The position numbers and the translations under genes were made by a program. This document shows, piece after piece, positions 1 to 7,647 of a stretch of 64,000 nucleotides of DNA. Numbering within the stretch: position 1 is the stretch's first letter; every line of letters begins with the position of its first letter. The stretch is from Pseudophaeobacter flagellatus (GTDB taxonomy: Bacteria > Pseudomonadota > Alphaproteobacteria > Rhodobacterales > Rhodobacteraceae). Below the pieces are notes generated by a model. It was not told the DNA's origin, made no database searches, and saw only the letters and a list, made by a program, of their open reading frames with translations. The stretch covers positions 1 through 64,000 of the forward strand of contig NZ_JAJQRG010000015.1 of the NCBI RefSeq assembly GCF_021228235.1. Reading direction: 5' to 3'.

Positions 1-2
1 AG

Positions 3-110
3 GATATGTCCCTGTCACCAGAGTTAACCGCAGAACTGCACAGGGCAAACGCCCTGGATTTCGAAATTTATGAGGCGCTACAAAGCGGAAACCTAAGCCG
101 TCTCCGCTAA
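3..110 (+). CDS. C-terminal fragment of an unidentified protein, possibly sulfotransferase-like
   Basis: An open frame enters from the left edge and stops with TAA at 108-110, giving about 35 residues that end in LSRLR. The helical stretch ALDFEIYEAL resembles the usual C-terminal end of small sulfotransferase-family proteins, but this is only a weak resemblance. The start lies outside the window, so length and domain content cannot be judged. No recognisable gene follows until the broken methylase; 111-343 holds no feature I can support. Confidence 0.35.
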   Translation, partial: DMSLSPELTAELHRANALDFEIYEALQSGNLSRLR

Positions 111-343
111 ACGTATCTGCGACGACGCATAGCAAACCCTTCTGTGATCATCTGGATTATGTTATGTTGTTACGCATAGCAGTCATTGATGCAGGCTGCT
201 GCAACCACATCTAGGGCGTGGCTCTTTGAGCGACCGCTTTCGCCCGGACATAGCTCGATCCATGCACGTGCAGCGAATTCACACTTTCCCGCCCTTTTAC
301 AACTGGCGAGACCACTATGCCCCGCCAGCCAATTCCTCCTTCC

Positions 344-900
344 CTAGATCAACCCGATCCGCGGCTCAAAGTTGGATATGATCAGCTCTGCCGCCTCCGT
401 CGCGCCGCCTGCAGTAACGGTATATTTCAACCGCACCTCTTCAAACTAAAATCCGGCGAACAGCTCGCGGATCTCAGGGCGATCATTGATCGACAGGATG
501 AACTTGCCACGGATTTCGGCCAGCTGCTCGCCCATTGCCTGTAAGGCGCTGCGCTCAAACAGACCTTTGCCATAGTCGCTTTCGCCGCCCCAATAAGGCG
601 GATCCAGGTAGAAAAGCGTCTTGCTGCCATCATAGCGGCGGATCAAATCCGACTAGTCGAGGTTCTCAAAGATCACGCTTTCCAGCCGTTCATGGGCTGC
701 TTCAAGAATTGGCTCCAAGCGCGACAGGCTGAACCTAGACGGGCGATCGGTGGCAACGCCAAAGACACCACCGAGCTTGCCACCAAAGTCCTAGCGCTGC
801 AGATACAAAAACCGGGCCGCGCGTTGCAGGTCCGTCAGGGTGGCTGGGTCCGTTTTGCGCAGCTGCTCGAACTCACGACGCGAGGCAATCTGATGCCCAG
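344..900 (-). pseudogene. Broken phage-type DNA adenine methylase (D12/Dam class)
   Basis: Read on the minus strand, one frame gives a D12-class N6-adenine methyltransferase with the catalytic motif LDPPYWGGE, preceded by IRRYDGSKTLFY and followed by FILSINDRPEI and a C-terminal ELIISNFEP. The frame holds across the whole stretch but is cut by in-frame TAG codons at 791-793, 653-655 and 446-448 before the terminal TAG at 344-346. The N-terminal target-recognition and AdoMet motif I region is missing upstream of about 900, where the frame runs into unrelated sequence. In phages such enzymes methylate GATC-like sites. This copy cannot make a full protein. Confidence 0.8.
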
Positions 901-1099
901 CAGGTCAGGCGCCCCAAAAGATGCTCAACTGGCCGCTCGGGTCAGCCCCATCATGGCCAGCGCCGTCAGACCGTCAGCACCACCGACAGCCGTCAGGGCC
1001 GATGTCACGGCCTGCGGTGCTTCGGGCTCTATTCCCTGATGCTAGAATACCAAATTGGCCTGCGCTCAGTTCGCTCCTGCTATATTGATGGCCTAGGTT

Positions 1100-1795
1100 T
1101 CAAATACTTTTGGGGCTTAGTATGTCATATTCTAGGCTTTGGGGCAGGTCACTTGCACGATCGAAACAGGACTGCACTACATTATCCAATACGCCCATTT
1201 CTTTAAGTCTTTTAGAAACATTATGAGCAATACTAGGAAAAGAGTAGTGACGGATGTTGCTCTTTACTGGAAATAGATGTGCATGTCTTCGGTCCGGGCC
1301 ATTTCCACCAGAAAATATGAAGTAGTCTGTTGTATTACTCATATATTCTCGCACGCTATCAAAACGGAATTTTTTGATATTTGAGGTGTGTTCTTTCCAT
1401 CTGCCTTCCCAAGGAACGATAGATGGATTGACGCTATACTGAGGGACAAACGCGACGCATACTTCTGTTGGCACATAATGTGTTGATATAATAGAATTAA
1501 AACCCCCCATACTGTTGCCAATAGAGTAAATCTTTCGTTTCCCAACAAGCGGCGCTATAGCGTCTTTGACAATGTCAAAATCCAACTTATTTGCCCAAGA
1601 CCTTGTCTTATCGATTATGAATATGATGTTGTCAAAAGAGCGTCCTGCCCCAAAGAACTCTGGCTTTTGAACGTTCAAATCACCCATTGCGTGGCCGATT
1701 CCAGTGAAGGACAGGAGGATAGAGTTGCTTTCGTGGTCGCTTTTATTTTGGCGCGATTTGATCTTCAAGAAATCATCTTCAAAAATAGACATCAT
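1100..1795 (-). CDS. AT-rich alpha/beta-hydrolase-like protein, probably acquired
   Basis: A 231-residue protein with no signal peptide. Residues around 90-97 read IGNSMGGF, a nucleophile elbow (G-x-S-x-G) of the alpha/beta hydrolase fold. A strand-like segment (NIIFIIDKTRSW) precedes it, and a late SIAHNVS could supply the catalytic His. The gene is conspicuously AT-rich, with many Lys, Asn and Ile codons, unlike the GC-rich genes around it, which suggests transfer. It sits alone between a broken methylase and a transposase scrap. ATG ATG gives two possible starts; the ribosome site is weak. Substrate unknown. Related proteins often sit in surface-polysaccharide islands, but nothing here shows that. 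Confidence 0.6.
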   Translation of the reverse strand: MMSIFEDDFLKIKSRQNKSDHESNSILLSFTGIGHAMGDLNVQKPEFFGAGRSFDNIIFIIDKTRSWANKLDFDIVKDAIAPLVGKRKIYSIGNSMGGFNSIISTHYVPTEVCVAFVPQYSVNPSIVPWEGRWKEHTSNIKKFRFDSVREYMSNTTDYFIFSGGNGPDRRHAHLFPVKSNIRHYSFPSIAHNVSKRLKEMGVLDNVVQSCFDRASDLPQSLEYDILSPKSI

Positions 1796-2016
1796 ATATA
1801 ATATATCATCCTGTTGGAGGACTAGTTGAAACCGCCTACCCCCAACAGAGGACAGGCCATCATTCTATTCGCGACCATCGGCTTCCTAGCCTGTTCCGCA
1901 TGGAAATTCTACTTGAAAACTCTGTTTTACAAATATCCTCGGAGGTTTGGAGCAGAGCCCCACTGGCGGCACAAGCGGTCCTTAGACTCAAGAGCCATTG
2001 ATTTCCGGCACTTATT

Positions 2017-2232
2017 GTGATGACCGCGAAGGAATGCGGCCCGGACAAAAGCATAAGAAATCGCTGGAAACGGTGGAGCCATAGAGGCGTCTTCGCCGAG
2101 ATGATGGTGGCTTAGTCCGCAGGTTATGGCTAGAAACAGACCGTGATGATCGCTCTGGTGAGCCGCTTGCCAAACACCGAATGGCTGCTAGGAGATCCTG
2201 GCTACAACGCGGAGGAATCAGTCTTCAAGAAT
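2017..2232 (+). pseudogene. IS5-family (IS427-like) transposase remnant
   Basis: One plus-strand frame encodes fragments typical of IS5-family transposases: NRWKRWSHRGVFAEMM, then TVMI, then LPNTEWLLGDPGYNAE. The last matches the block around the second catalytic Asp of the DDE domain. Two in-frame TAG codons (2113-2115 and 2131-2133) break it. The segment between TVMI and LPNTEW, normally about 60-80 residues, is missing, so an internal deletion has occurred. No terminal inverted repeats could be identified. The right edge abuts the end of the phage o-spanin gene, so this insertion or its deletion may have defined the left edge of the phage-like element. Confidence 0.7.
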
Positions 2233-2469
2233 TGGCAGGGCCAATACCTCGGCCACAGCTGCCAGCCTGCCATTGGCGCAGGTCCGCCCGCGCGCCTCGG
2301 CGATCAGAGCATCCGAGATCTGGCCTTCGGATTGCGGCACTGGCCCGGTGTATCCAGCGCAGGGCTGCAGCAGATCGGCCGGCACTTGGGGCGGCGGCAT
2401 AACCGCCTCACTGGCCGATTGAGAACAGGCGCTGAGCAGTAGCGGCAAGCAAAGGTGATAAAGACGCAT
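2218..2469 (-). CDS. Rz1-like outer-membrane spanin lipoprotein
   Basis: An 83-residue protein starting at ATG 2469, chosen because GGAGGG lies just upstream. The N-terminus MRLYHLCLPLLLSAC is a lipoprotein signal with a lipobox ending at Cys15. A proline-rich stretch (MPPPQVPADLLQPC) follows, as in Rz1-type o-spanins. The gene begins inside the i-spanin gene in another frame and runs past its end, the classical overlapping Rz/Rz1 layout. Spanins join inner and outer membranes and disrupt the outer membrane in the last step of lysis. The 3' end abuts the transposase scrap, so the C-terminus may not be original. Confidence 0.72.
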   Translation of the reverse strand: MRLYHLCLPLLLSACSQSASEAVMPPPQVPADLLQPCAGYTGPVPQSEGQISDALIAEARGRTCANGRLAAVAEVLALPILED

Positions 2470-2743
2470 CGCGGCCCTCCATGTTTTGCAGATCATTTGA
2501 TAGCGCCCCCCAGGCGCGGGCCTGATCGGCGGCGCGGTCCAGGTGGGCGCGGTGGATGCGGGCGGTCTCGGCGGCCTGCTGCAGGGTGGCCTGCGCTGTG
2601 GCCAGCTCCGATCGGGTAGCGGCCAGATCGGCGCGCAACCGGCTGCGGTCCTGGAAGGCATCCGCCACAGTCCAGACGCCCCCGGCCAGCACCGCAACCA
2701 GGGCAATGCCCGGTAGATTGCGCAAGATAACAGCCCGGATCAT
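2408..2743 (-). CDS. Rz-like inner-membrane spanin
   Basis: A 111-residue protein. The ATG at 2743 overlaps the lysozyme stop (ATGA), which decides the start. An N-terminal membrane helix covers roughly residues 5-25 (ILRNLPGIALVAVLAGG). An Ala/Arg/Gln-rich periplasmic helix with coiled-coil character follows (RLRADLAATRSELATAQ and onward to about residue 75). Type II membrane topology with a long helix is typical of Rz i-spanins. It overlaps the o-spanin start by 62 bases. It would act with the o-spanin after lysozyme has degraded the wall. Confidence 0.72.
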   Translation of the reverse strand: MIRAVILRNLPGIALVAVLAGGVWTVADAFQDRSRLRADLAATRSELATAQATLQQAAETARIHRAHLDRAADQARAWGALSNDLQNMEGRDASLSPLLAATAQRLFSIGQ

Positions 2744-3216
2744 GCCGCCGCTTTCAGGGCCTGATGGCACATGGACCGTTCAGCGCCGCGTCGATTGACC
2801 AGCCCGGCCCAGACGCGCCCGCCCGCCTTGTTCCAGCGTGGCAGCTCATCGCAGGCCCCGGCGAGATCCCCGGCATTGGCTTTGCGCACCAGGGTCGATG
2901 TGCAGGCGGCCCCTGCCCCGACATTATAGGTCCAGCTGACCAGGGCGATCTTCATACCGATGGGCACCGGGTGTTTCAGGCATCGATCCAGCGCCGCCTC
3001 ATAAGCGAGGATCTCGCGCGCCAGCATCGCGTCGCACGCGGCCTTGCTGTAGCGATCACCGGGCTGCACGCCCTTGGTTTCGCCATAACAGACGGTCCAG
3101 ACGCCCACGACATCGCGGTAAGCCTCGGTCCGCAACCCTTTGGACTGGCCCCGCGTCAGCTGCACCAGGGCGCGCTCGATATCCCCAGACCCTTCAATGC
3201 GCAGTTTCGCAACCAT
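2740..3216 (-). CDS. Phage lysozyme (GH24 endolysin) with substituted catalytic Glu
   Basis: A 158-residue protein of the T4-lysozyme-like GH24 family (R21 endolysin type). ATG 3216 follows the adaptor stop directly, and AGGGGG provides the ribosome site. The active-site block reads KGLRTEAYRD then GVWTVCYGET. Spacing matches the T4 triad Glu11-Asp20-Thr26 exactly: position 26 here, Asp35 and Thr41. Position 26, however, is Lys (codon AAA at 3139-3141) rather than Glu. That Glu is the general acid of the family, so activity is probably lost. There is no signal peptide or SAR helix, so a holin would have been needed; none is seen. Confidence 0.85.
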   Translation of the reverse strand: MVAKLRIEGSGDIERALVQLTRGQSKGLRTEAYRDVVGVWTVCYGETKGVQPGDRYSKAACDAMLAREILAYEAALDRCLKHPVPIGMKIALVSWTYNVGAGAACTSTLVRKANAGDLAGACDELPRWNKAGGRVWAGLVNRRGAERSMCHQALKAAA

Positions 3217-3217
3217 A

Positions 3218-3565
3218 TCAGCCCCCTGCTTTCTTGACCCGCCATGCGCTGATTTCCAACATGCGCCGCCGACCAATTTCTTTGATCCCGGTAATGTGCC
3301 AATCAGCACCGTCAAAACGCAGCCTATTTTCACCAGTAATCACGGCTAGAGCTTTAGACCAACGCATGACAAAGCGCGCCTCGACCTTCTGCTCAACAGC
3401 CGCCGCCCGAAGGCGCTCACCATCAGACACTGGCGCATAGTTGGCTCTAGCCTTTGCAATCTCGTCCCAACCAGTCGCAACATTTTCACCCGCTTCGTTC
3501 TCCTCATACTGGGTGCCCAAAAGAGAAACACGCCGATCGAGAGGCGGAAGTGCTTGCCGTTTCAT
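3218..3565 (-). CDS. Phage head-tail adaptor (head closure) protein
   Basis: A 115-residue protein of the phage head-tail joining family (Pfam head-tail adaptor, SPP1 gp16/HK97 gp7-like). Recognisable features are the N-terminal LDRRVSLLGT, a central VEARFVMRWSKAL and the C-terminal block FDGADWHITGIKEIGRRRMLEISA, which is typical of the small beta-barrel closure proteins. It overlaps the connector stop by four bases (ATGA). In complete phages the next genes are the tail-completion and major tail proteins. Here the next gene is lysozyme, only one base after this stop codon. Confidence 0.8.
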   Translation of the reverse strand: MKRQALPPLDRRVSLLGTQYEENEAGENVATGWDEIAKARANYAPVSDGERLRAAAVEQKVEARFVMRWSKALAVITGENRLRFDGADWHITGIKEIGRRRMLEISAWRVKKAGG

Positions 3566-4167
3566 AGCGCAAATGCCCGATAGCGACGGGTCAACCGATC
3601 TACACCGCGCTGCACCTGCTCAGGAATCCCGGTGGCGGCGTCGGCAAGCGGATGATCATAGTAGAACTTGACCAACTCCCTTGCCGCCGCCTTCAAATCC
3701 TCCGGTACCGCCTCCAGGCTTTCAAAACCTGCAGTAAATGTAAGTGTGACAGCATCAGGCCGATCAGCAACAGCGGGCCACGACACGCCGGACACCCGCA
3801 CCACCTGGCGCATCCGCCCACGCCCCACCAGGGCGTAACTCTCGGCGGGAGCAACCACCTCCGCTCCCGTCGCATCCAGATAGCGGATCTCGTCAACCGA
3901 CAAGATCCGCGCAAAGGGAAGCTGCAGAAACCGCTCATCAAACGCGGCACCGCGACGACACCATTGTTGCGAGACCAGGGGGAACCCCAACCCGCCAAAG
4001 CCGTCCTGATCCACATCCAAAGCAGCCGATGCAGAGGCAATCACACGGGCAATCTCCGCGTCCAGCTCTGGGTCGTCACCCTCAGGAGATATGATGCGCA
4101 ACTTGTCCTTGGCATCCGCCAAAGTGATCAGGTCAGTTGCCCCGCCTGTAAGCCTCTCCAGCCACAT
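3562..4167 (-). CDS. Phage head-tail connector protein (gp6-like)
   Basis: A 201-residue protein with the layout of phage connector proteins: an N-terminal helical part beginning ITLADAKDKLRI, a middle part with FPLVSQQWCRR and RILSVDEIRYLD, and a late LTFTAGFE followed by a helix ending in VDRLTRRYR. Connectors form the dodecameric ring under the portal. It lies 14 bases after the small gene at 4182-4466 and overlaps the adaptor start. Length fits the family. Confidence 0.8.
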   Translation of the reverse strand: MWLERLTGGATDLITLADAKDKLRIISPEGDDPELDAEIARVIASASAALDVDQDGFGGLGFPLVSQQWCRRGAAFDERFLQLPFARILSVDEIRYLDATGAEVVAPAESYALVGRGRMRQVVRVSGVSWPAVADRPDAVTLTFTAGFESLEAVPEDLKAAARELVKFYYDHPLADAATGIPEQVQRGVDRLTRRYRAFAL

Positions 4168-4181
4168 TGCCTATGCTCCTG

Positions 4182-4466
4182 CTAGGTTTTGGAGTTGGTT
4201 TTTTCAACCGTGCCAGGGCCTGTGGTCGCTGCATTCTGCGGCGGCTCGTCGGCCTTGTTTTCCAGCGCGGTCAGCAGACCCGCCGCGTTGCCACTGTTTT
4301 CGGCCACGGCTTTCTGACCATCTTCAGAAGATGGTTCTTCCTGCGTCACAAGGGCCAGCACACCTTTCGCCACCAGATGCGATACCGAGGCGGCCTTTGC
4401 CGATCGCACATCGCCCGGCAGATAGGCCTTATCGCCCAGATGCGGGCGCAACACTTTATAATCCAT
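4182..4466 (-). CDS. Small phage protein of unknown function
   Basis: A 94-residue protein placed between the major capsid gene and the connector, where head modules often carry a short head-decoration or hypothetical protein. The first half has a compact look (VLRPHLGDKAYLPGDVRSA, then HLVAKGVLALV); the C-terminal half is Ala-, Glu- and Thr-rich and probably disordered. It ends in TAG, unlike most genes of the element, which end in TGA. No family was recognised. Confidence 0.55.
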   Translation of the reverse strand: MDYKVLRPHLGDKAYLPGDVRSAKAASVSHLVAKGVLALVTQEEPSSEDGQKAVAENSGNAAGLLTALENKADEPPQNAATTGPGTVEKTNSKT

Positions 4467-4534
4467 GTGATATTACTCCAGTTGGCAGTACGAGAAGGCA
4501 GCTTGCCCGCCTCCCCGATTGGTCAGAGAGGGGG

Positions 4535-5737
4535 TCAGACGGCCTGACGGCCAAAATCGCCATAGATGAAAGATTCATCGCGGTAGACGGCCAACGCCAA
4601 ACGCTCTTCAGCCAGGACAGTCACCTTGTTGCGGGTGAAGTCATCATTCTGGAAGCCCGTCTCGATGCGCGAGGTCCACTGATCAAAGATCTGCGCCCCC
4701 ATATCAAAGGCCCCAACCAGAACCTTATCCAGCGCCATAGCCGGGGTCGCGACCACCGGCAGCCCCCAAAGCGTGGGCGACAGAGTGCCCTGCGGGTTGC
4801 CGATAATATAGCGACCCTCGCCATCTTTCAGGGTTTCGATCCAGGCCCAATCCGCCGGGTGCATCACAATGCCGGTGGCAGGGTATTCCGCCAGAACCGC
4901 CTGCAGCGCCATATACCGCACCTGGTCGATCGAGGTGCCAACCGGGAAGCCGACAGGCTGCGCAAAGGCCGTGGCCTGCGGAATGATACCATGCAGATTT
5001 TCGCCGGTGCCATCGCCAAACAAGAGCTGCTGTTCTTCTTTGAAAGACAGGCCATAAAGCAAGCGATTGTCGATAATGGAGCGAATTTGCGCCACATCGG
5101 ACAGGGTCTGTTTGGACGCCCGGATCCAATGCGCGATCACCTTGGTGCGGGTCTGGATTTCTTCGATCTGGAAATCAGATTGCGGTTTCAACCCACCCTC
5201 GGCAACCACATCCGCATTATTGGCGAACCCGGTCTCGCGGTCATAATCGATGTTGGGCTGATCCGTCTGCCCAGGCATCAACAGGCCACGAACAGTCATC
5301 CGACGCTGGGGCATCGGCGCAATGCCGGGCAGGTGGTTGGAATGCACCGCCGCTCCCATGCCACCCGCACCGCCGGTGGTGGTGGTCAGATCAGCCTTGA
5401 CCGTAAGCTCGGCGCTGTCACTTTTGCGCGGGTTGTCCTTGAAGCGCAGAAAATCATCGCTCTCGGTGAACTGACTGCCAATAGATTTGACTTCTGCCCC
5501 GCCGTCACCGCCGGTGCGATCAAGCTTTTGCTCCAGCTCTTCCAGGCTGCCCTTGAGACCGCCAAGCTCGGTCAGGGCCTCATCGGCCTTTTCCTTCATG
5601 GACTGGCTCAGGGTCTCCCCCGCCTTGGCTTTGCCCAAGGCATCTTCAGCAATTGCTTTCACCGCATCGAACTTTGTTTCAAACGCAGCTTTCATTTCCA
5701 CTGCAAGCTCTGCAGCGGATTTGGTTTCTCCCGACAT
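4535..5737 (-). CDS. HK97-type major capsid protein
   Basis: A 400-residue capsid protein of the HK97 gp5 family. The first 115 or so residues are helical and charged, corresponding to the cleaved delta/scaffold domain. The mature fold follows with LTTTTGGAGG, GLLMPGQTDQPNIDY, a WIRASKQTLSDVAQIRSII stretch, LLFGDGTGENLHGI and the late VVATPAMALDKVLVGAFD. The C-terminus TVLAEERLALAVYRDESF is also characteristic. The gene follows the prohead protease by 36 bases, the canonical order. The reading frame is intact. Confidence 0.92.
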   Translation of the reverse strand: MSGETKSAAELAVEMKAAFETKFDAVKAIAEDALGKAKAGETLSQSMKEKADEALTELGGLKGSLEELEQKLDRTGGDGGAEVKSIGSQFTESDDFLRFKDNPRKSDSAELTVKADLTTTTGGAGGMGAAVHSNHLPGIAPMPQRRMTVRGLLMPGQTDQPNIDYDRETGFANNADVVAEGGLKPQSDFQIEEIQTRTKVIAHWIRASKQTLSDVAQIRSIIDNRLLYGLSFKEEQQLLFGDGTGENLHGIIPQATAFAQPVGFPVGTSIDQVRYMALQAVLAEYPATGIVMHPADWAWIETLKDGEGRYIIGNPQGTLSPTLWGLPVVATPAMALDKVLVGAFDMGAQIFDQWTSRIETGFQNDDFTRNKVTVLAEERLALAVYRDESFIYGDFGRQAV

Positions 5738-5773
5738 GGGGAACCTCCTATAAATTATGGATTGATTGTTGGG

Positions 5774-6436
5774 TCAGGAACCCATGAGAGTTGTCAGAAA
5801 CACTCTCGCGTCAGTCTCCGCTGCAGCAGGATCCCCCTGCCCCTTCAGGTGGATGCGCGCGGCACGCTCCGCCTGTGAATTCGAGAGGCCAAGTCCCTTG
5901 ACCGCTGTCTCGAATTCCCGCTCTGTCAGCCGGTCCCCGGCCTTGAGCTTTTCAATGAGTTCTGAAGGCACATCGCCTTTGGTCGCCACGCGCGCCGTTG
6001 GCAGCATCGGGAACGTCACCAGTGACACCTCCCAAAGATCAACCTCTTGCAGCACCCGATTGCCGCCATCGTCTTTCTGCGCATTGATCGTCCGATAGCC
6101 AATCGACAGACCATCGATCGAACCCGCCTTGATCAAGGCAATCGCCTCGCGGCCCTTTTCAACTTCGGTCAGGATCCGGCCCTTGACCCAAAGACCCCGA
6201 TCATCTTCGCGCAGCTCTTCCCAAACCCCGATCGGCTGCGCCGGATCATGCTGCCACAGCATTTTCACCTTGCGATCCTGTGCCGCCAGCTTGGAAAGGC
6301 TGGCCCCATAGGCACCAGCGGCAACGATATCACCGCCCTGATCCACCTCACCAAACAGACTGGCATAGCCCTCGATGGCACCATCTGCCGCTGCGGCCTT
6401 GAGGTCAAAGACCACATCTTTTGTCTCAATCGACAT
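5774..6436 (-). CDS. HK97-family prohead maturation protease
   Basis: A 220-residue serine protease (family U35/S78) that trims the capsid scaffold domain during head maturation. Visible motifs are GYASLFGEVDQGGDIV near the start, the catalytic His63 in MLWQHDP, and the catalytic Ser111 in IDGLSIGY. LWEVSLVTFPML then supplies the third active-site region. Its ATG shares a base with the portal stop (TGATG). The C-terminal third is helical and less conserved. No lesion is seen. Confidence 0.9.
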   Translation of the reverse strand: MSIETKDVVFDLKAAAADGAIEGYASLFGEVDQGGDIVAAGAYGASLSKLAAQDRKVKMLWQHDPAQPIGVWEELREDDRGLWVKGRILTEVEKGREAIALIKAGSIDGLSIGYRTINAQKDDGGNRVLQEVDLWEVSLVTFPMLPTARVATKGDVPSELIEKLKAGDRLTEREFETAVKGLGLSNSQAERAARIHLKGQGDPAAAETDARVFLTTLMGS

Positions 6437-7647
6437 CAGCTTTCTCCTGTTTCCGAAAGTGGGATATTCTGCATCTGCATCCGAACGACATCCCCGCCCG
6501 GTACTGGCGGATTGCCTTCCAGCTTGCGGATTTCGTTGATGGTCATCCCACCGATCTGGGCCATGGTCTGATAGAAGCTGGCACGGCTGGCGCTATCGCC
6601 CCGCAGCAACCCATCCATATTGATCCGCACTGCAATCCCCGCCGCCCGGTCAGCTGGCGTCAGCAGCTGTTTGTGCACCGCCTGCTCGATCCGCTTCACC
6701 CGACGGCGCAGATAGAACTTGGTGAACATCAGCACCTGCTGATCAACGCTTGTTGGCCAGGCGGTCGACGCACCGGCATGGCCGATCAAGGCAGGCGGCA
6801 CCTGAAAGAACCGGCAGATCTCTTCCACAGAGAATTGGCGGGTTTCCAGCATCTGTGCGTCTTCCGGCGAGATGGTGATCTGCTCATACTCCAGGCCACC
6901 CTCCGCGATGAAGGGTTTACCCGAATTCACCGCGCCCTGATATTTTTCAATAATAGCCTCCGCTGTGATCCGCTCTTCCGCGTTCAGCCACTCCTTGAAC
7001 TTGATCAACCCAGAGGGGCGCAGCCCGTTCTTGAACATGCTGGAAGCCGCCCGCTCTGCCGCCAGCGCCGAGGAAAAAGTCTGCAGCCCAAAGCGCAACG
7101 TCGACATGCCACCCAGCGGATTACCTCCAGGGCCACGGACATGGAACACATCCCGATCGAGCTTGACGAAGGGCCTGCCATTATCGCTCCACCGATATTC
7201 GATCCGGCCATTTTCGAGACGCCGCACTACCATGGCCTCCGGGTGAACCGGGTAAAGCGCCGTCACTTTTCCATCTTTGCGCACCACCGAGGCATAGGCA
7301 TTCCCCCAAAGCTCCAGCGATAGATTCATGAAGTCCCAGAAATCCAACGCCGTTTGGTCAAAGTTCGGGCTTTCATAAATCACCCGGTGCAGCGGGTGGC
7401 TTGTGGCCACCTCGGCAATACCGCCCTCCGTGCGCCGGATCGCCTCGAAGGGGAGTGAGGAAAGGGTGCCGCTGATCAAGTTGGCACAGCCCCAGACCGC
7501 CGAAAGCCCCAGGCTGGACTGTGCACTGACCAGCTCTCCAGCATTGCCAGCCTCGCCACCTTGGCCACGGCCATCCGTCCATTTAACCGCACTGGCGGAT
7601 TTGAGCTGCAACCCAACGGCTGACAGCGCCTTGTCGATCAGGCTCAT
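6436..7647 (-). CDS. HK97-type phage portal protein
   Basis: A 403-residue portal protein. The ATG at 7647 overlaps the terminase stop (ATGA) and fixes the start. Family motifs are AVWGCANLISGTLSSLPF, LLGN-like SLELWGNAYASVVR, FHVRGPGGNPLGGMS, and the late QFSVEEICRFFQVPPALIGH, which is diagnostic of the HK97 portal family. The C-terminus (INEIRKLEGNPPVPGGDVV) is also typical. The portal forms the ring through which DNA enters the head. The frame is intact and full length. Confidence 0.92.
   Translation of the reverse strand: MSLIDKALSAVGLQLKSASAVKWTDGRGQGGEAGNAGELVSAQSSLGLSAVWGCANLISGTLSSLPFEAIRRTEGGIAEVATSHPLHRVIYESPNFDQTALDFWDFMNLSLELWGNAYASVVRKDGKVTALYPVHPEAMVVRRLENGRIEYRWSDNGRPFVKLDRDVFHVRGPGGNPLGGMSTLRFGLQTFSSALAAERAASSMFKNGLRPSGLIKFKEWLNAEERITAEAIIEKYQGAVNSGKPFIAEGGLEYEQITISPEDAQMLETRQFSVEEICRFFQVPPALIGHAGASTAWPTSVDQQVLMFTKFYLRRRVKRIEQAVHKQLLTPADRAAGIAVRINMDGLLRGDSASRASFYQTMAQIGGMTINEIRKLEGNPPVPGGDVVRMQMQNIPLSETGES

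Noticed and set aside
901-1040. A phage protein end (VTSALTAVGGADGLTALAMM)
   Set aside because: The minus-strand frame is short, ends in TGA and resembles phage tail or holin ends only vaguely, so no call is made.
344-2235. Pyrrolysine or amber recoding explaining the TAG codons
   Set aside because: A gene of the same element (4182-4466) ends in TAG, the broken genes also lack whole segments, and no pyl genes are present.
1-2300. A second attachment site matching the tRNA-Leu 3' end
   Set aside because: I read through this region for the last 20 bases of the tRNA and saw no copy.
4091-5878. A 595-residue plus-strand frame
   Set aside because: It is the complement of the capsid and neighbouring phage genes; the minus-strand products match known families and this one does not.
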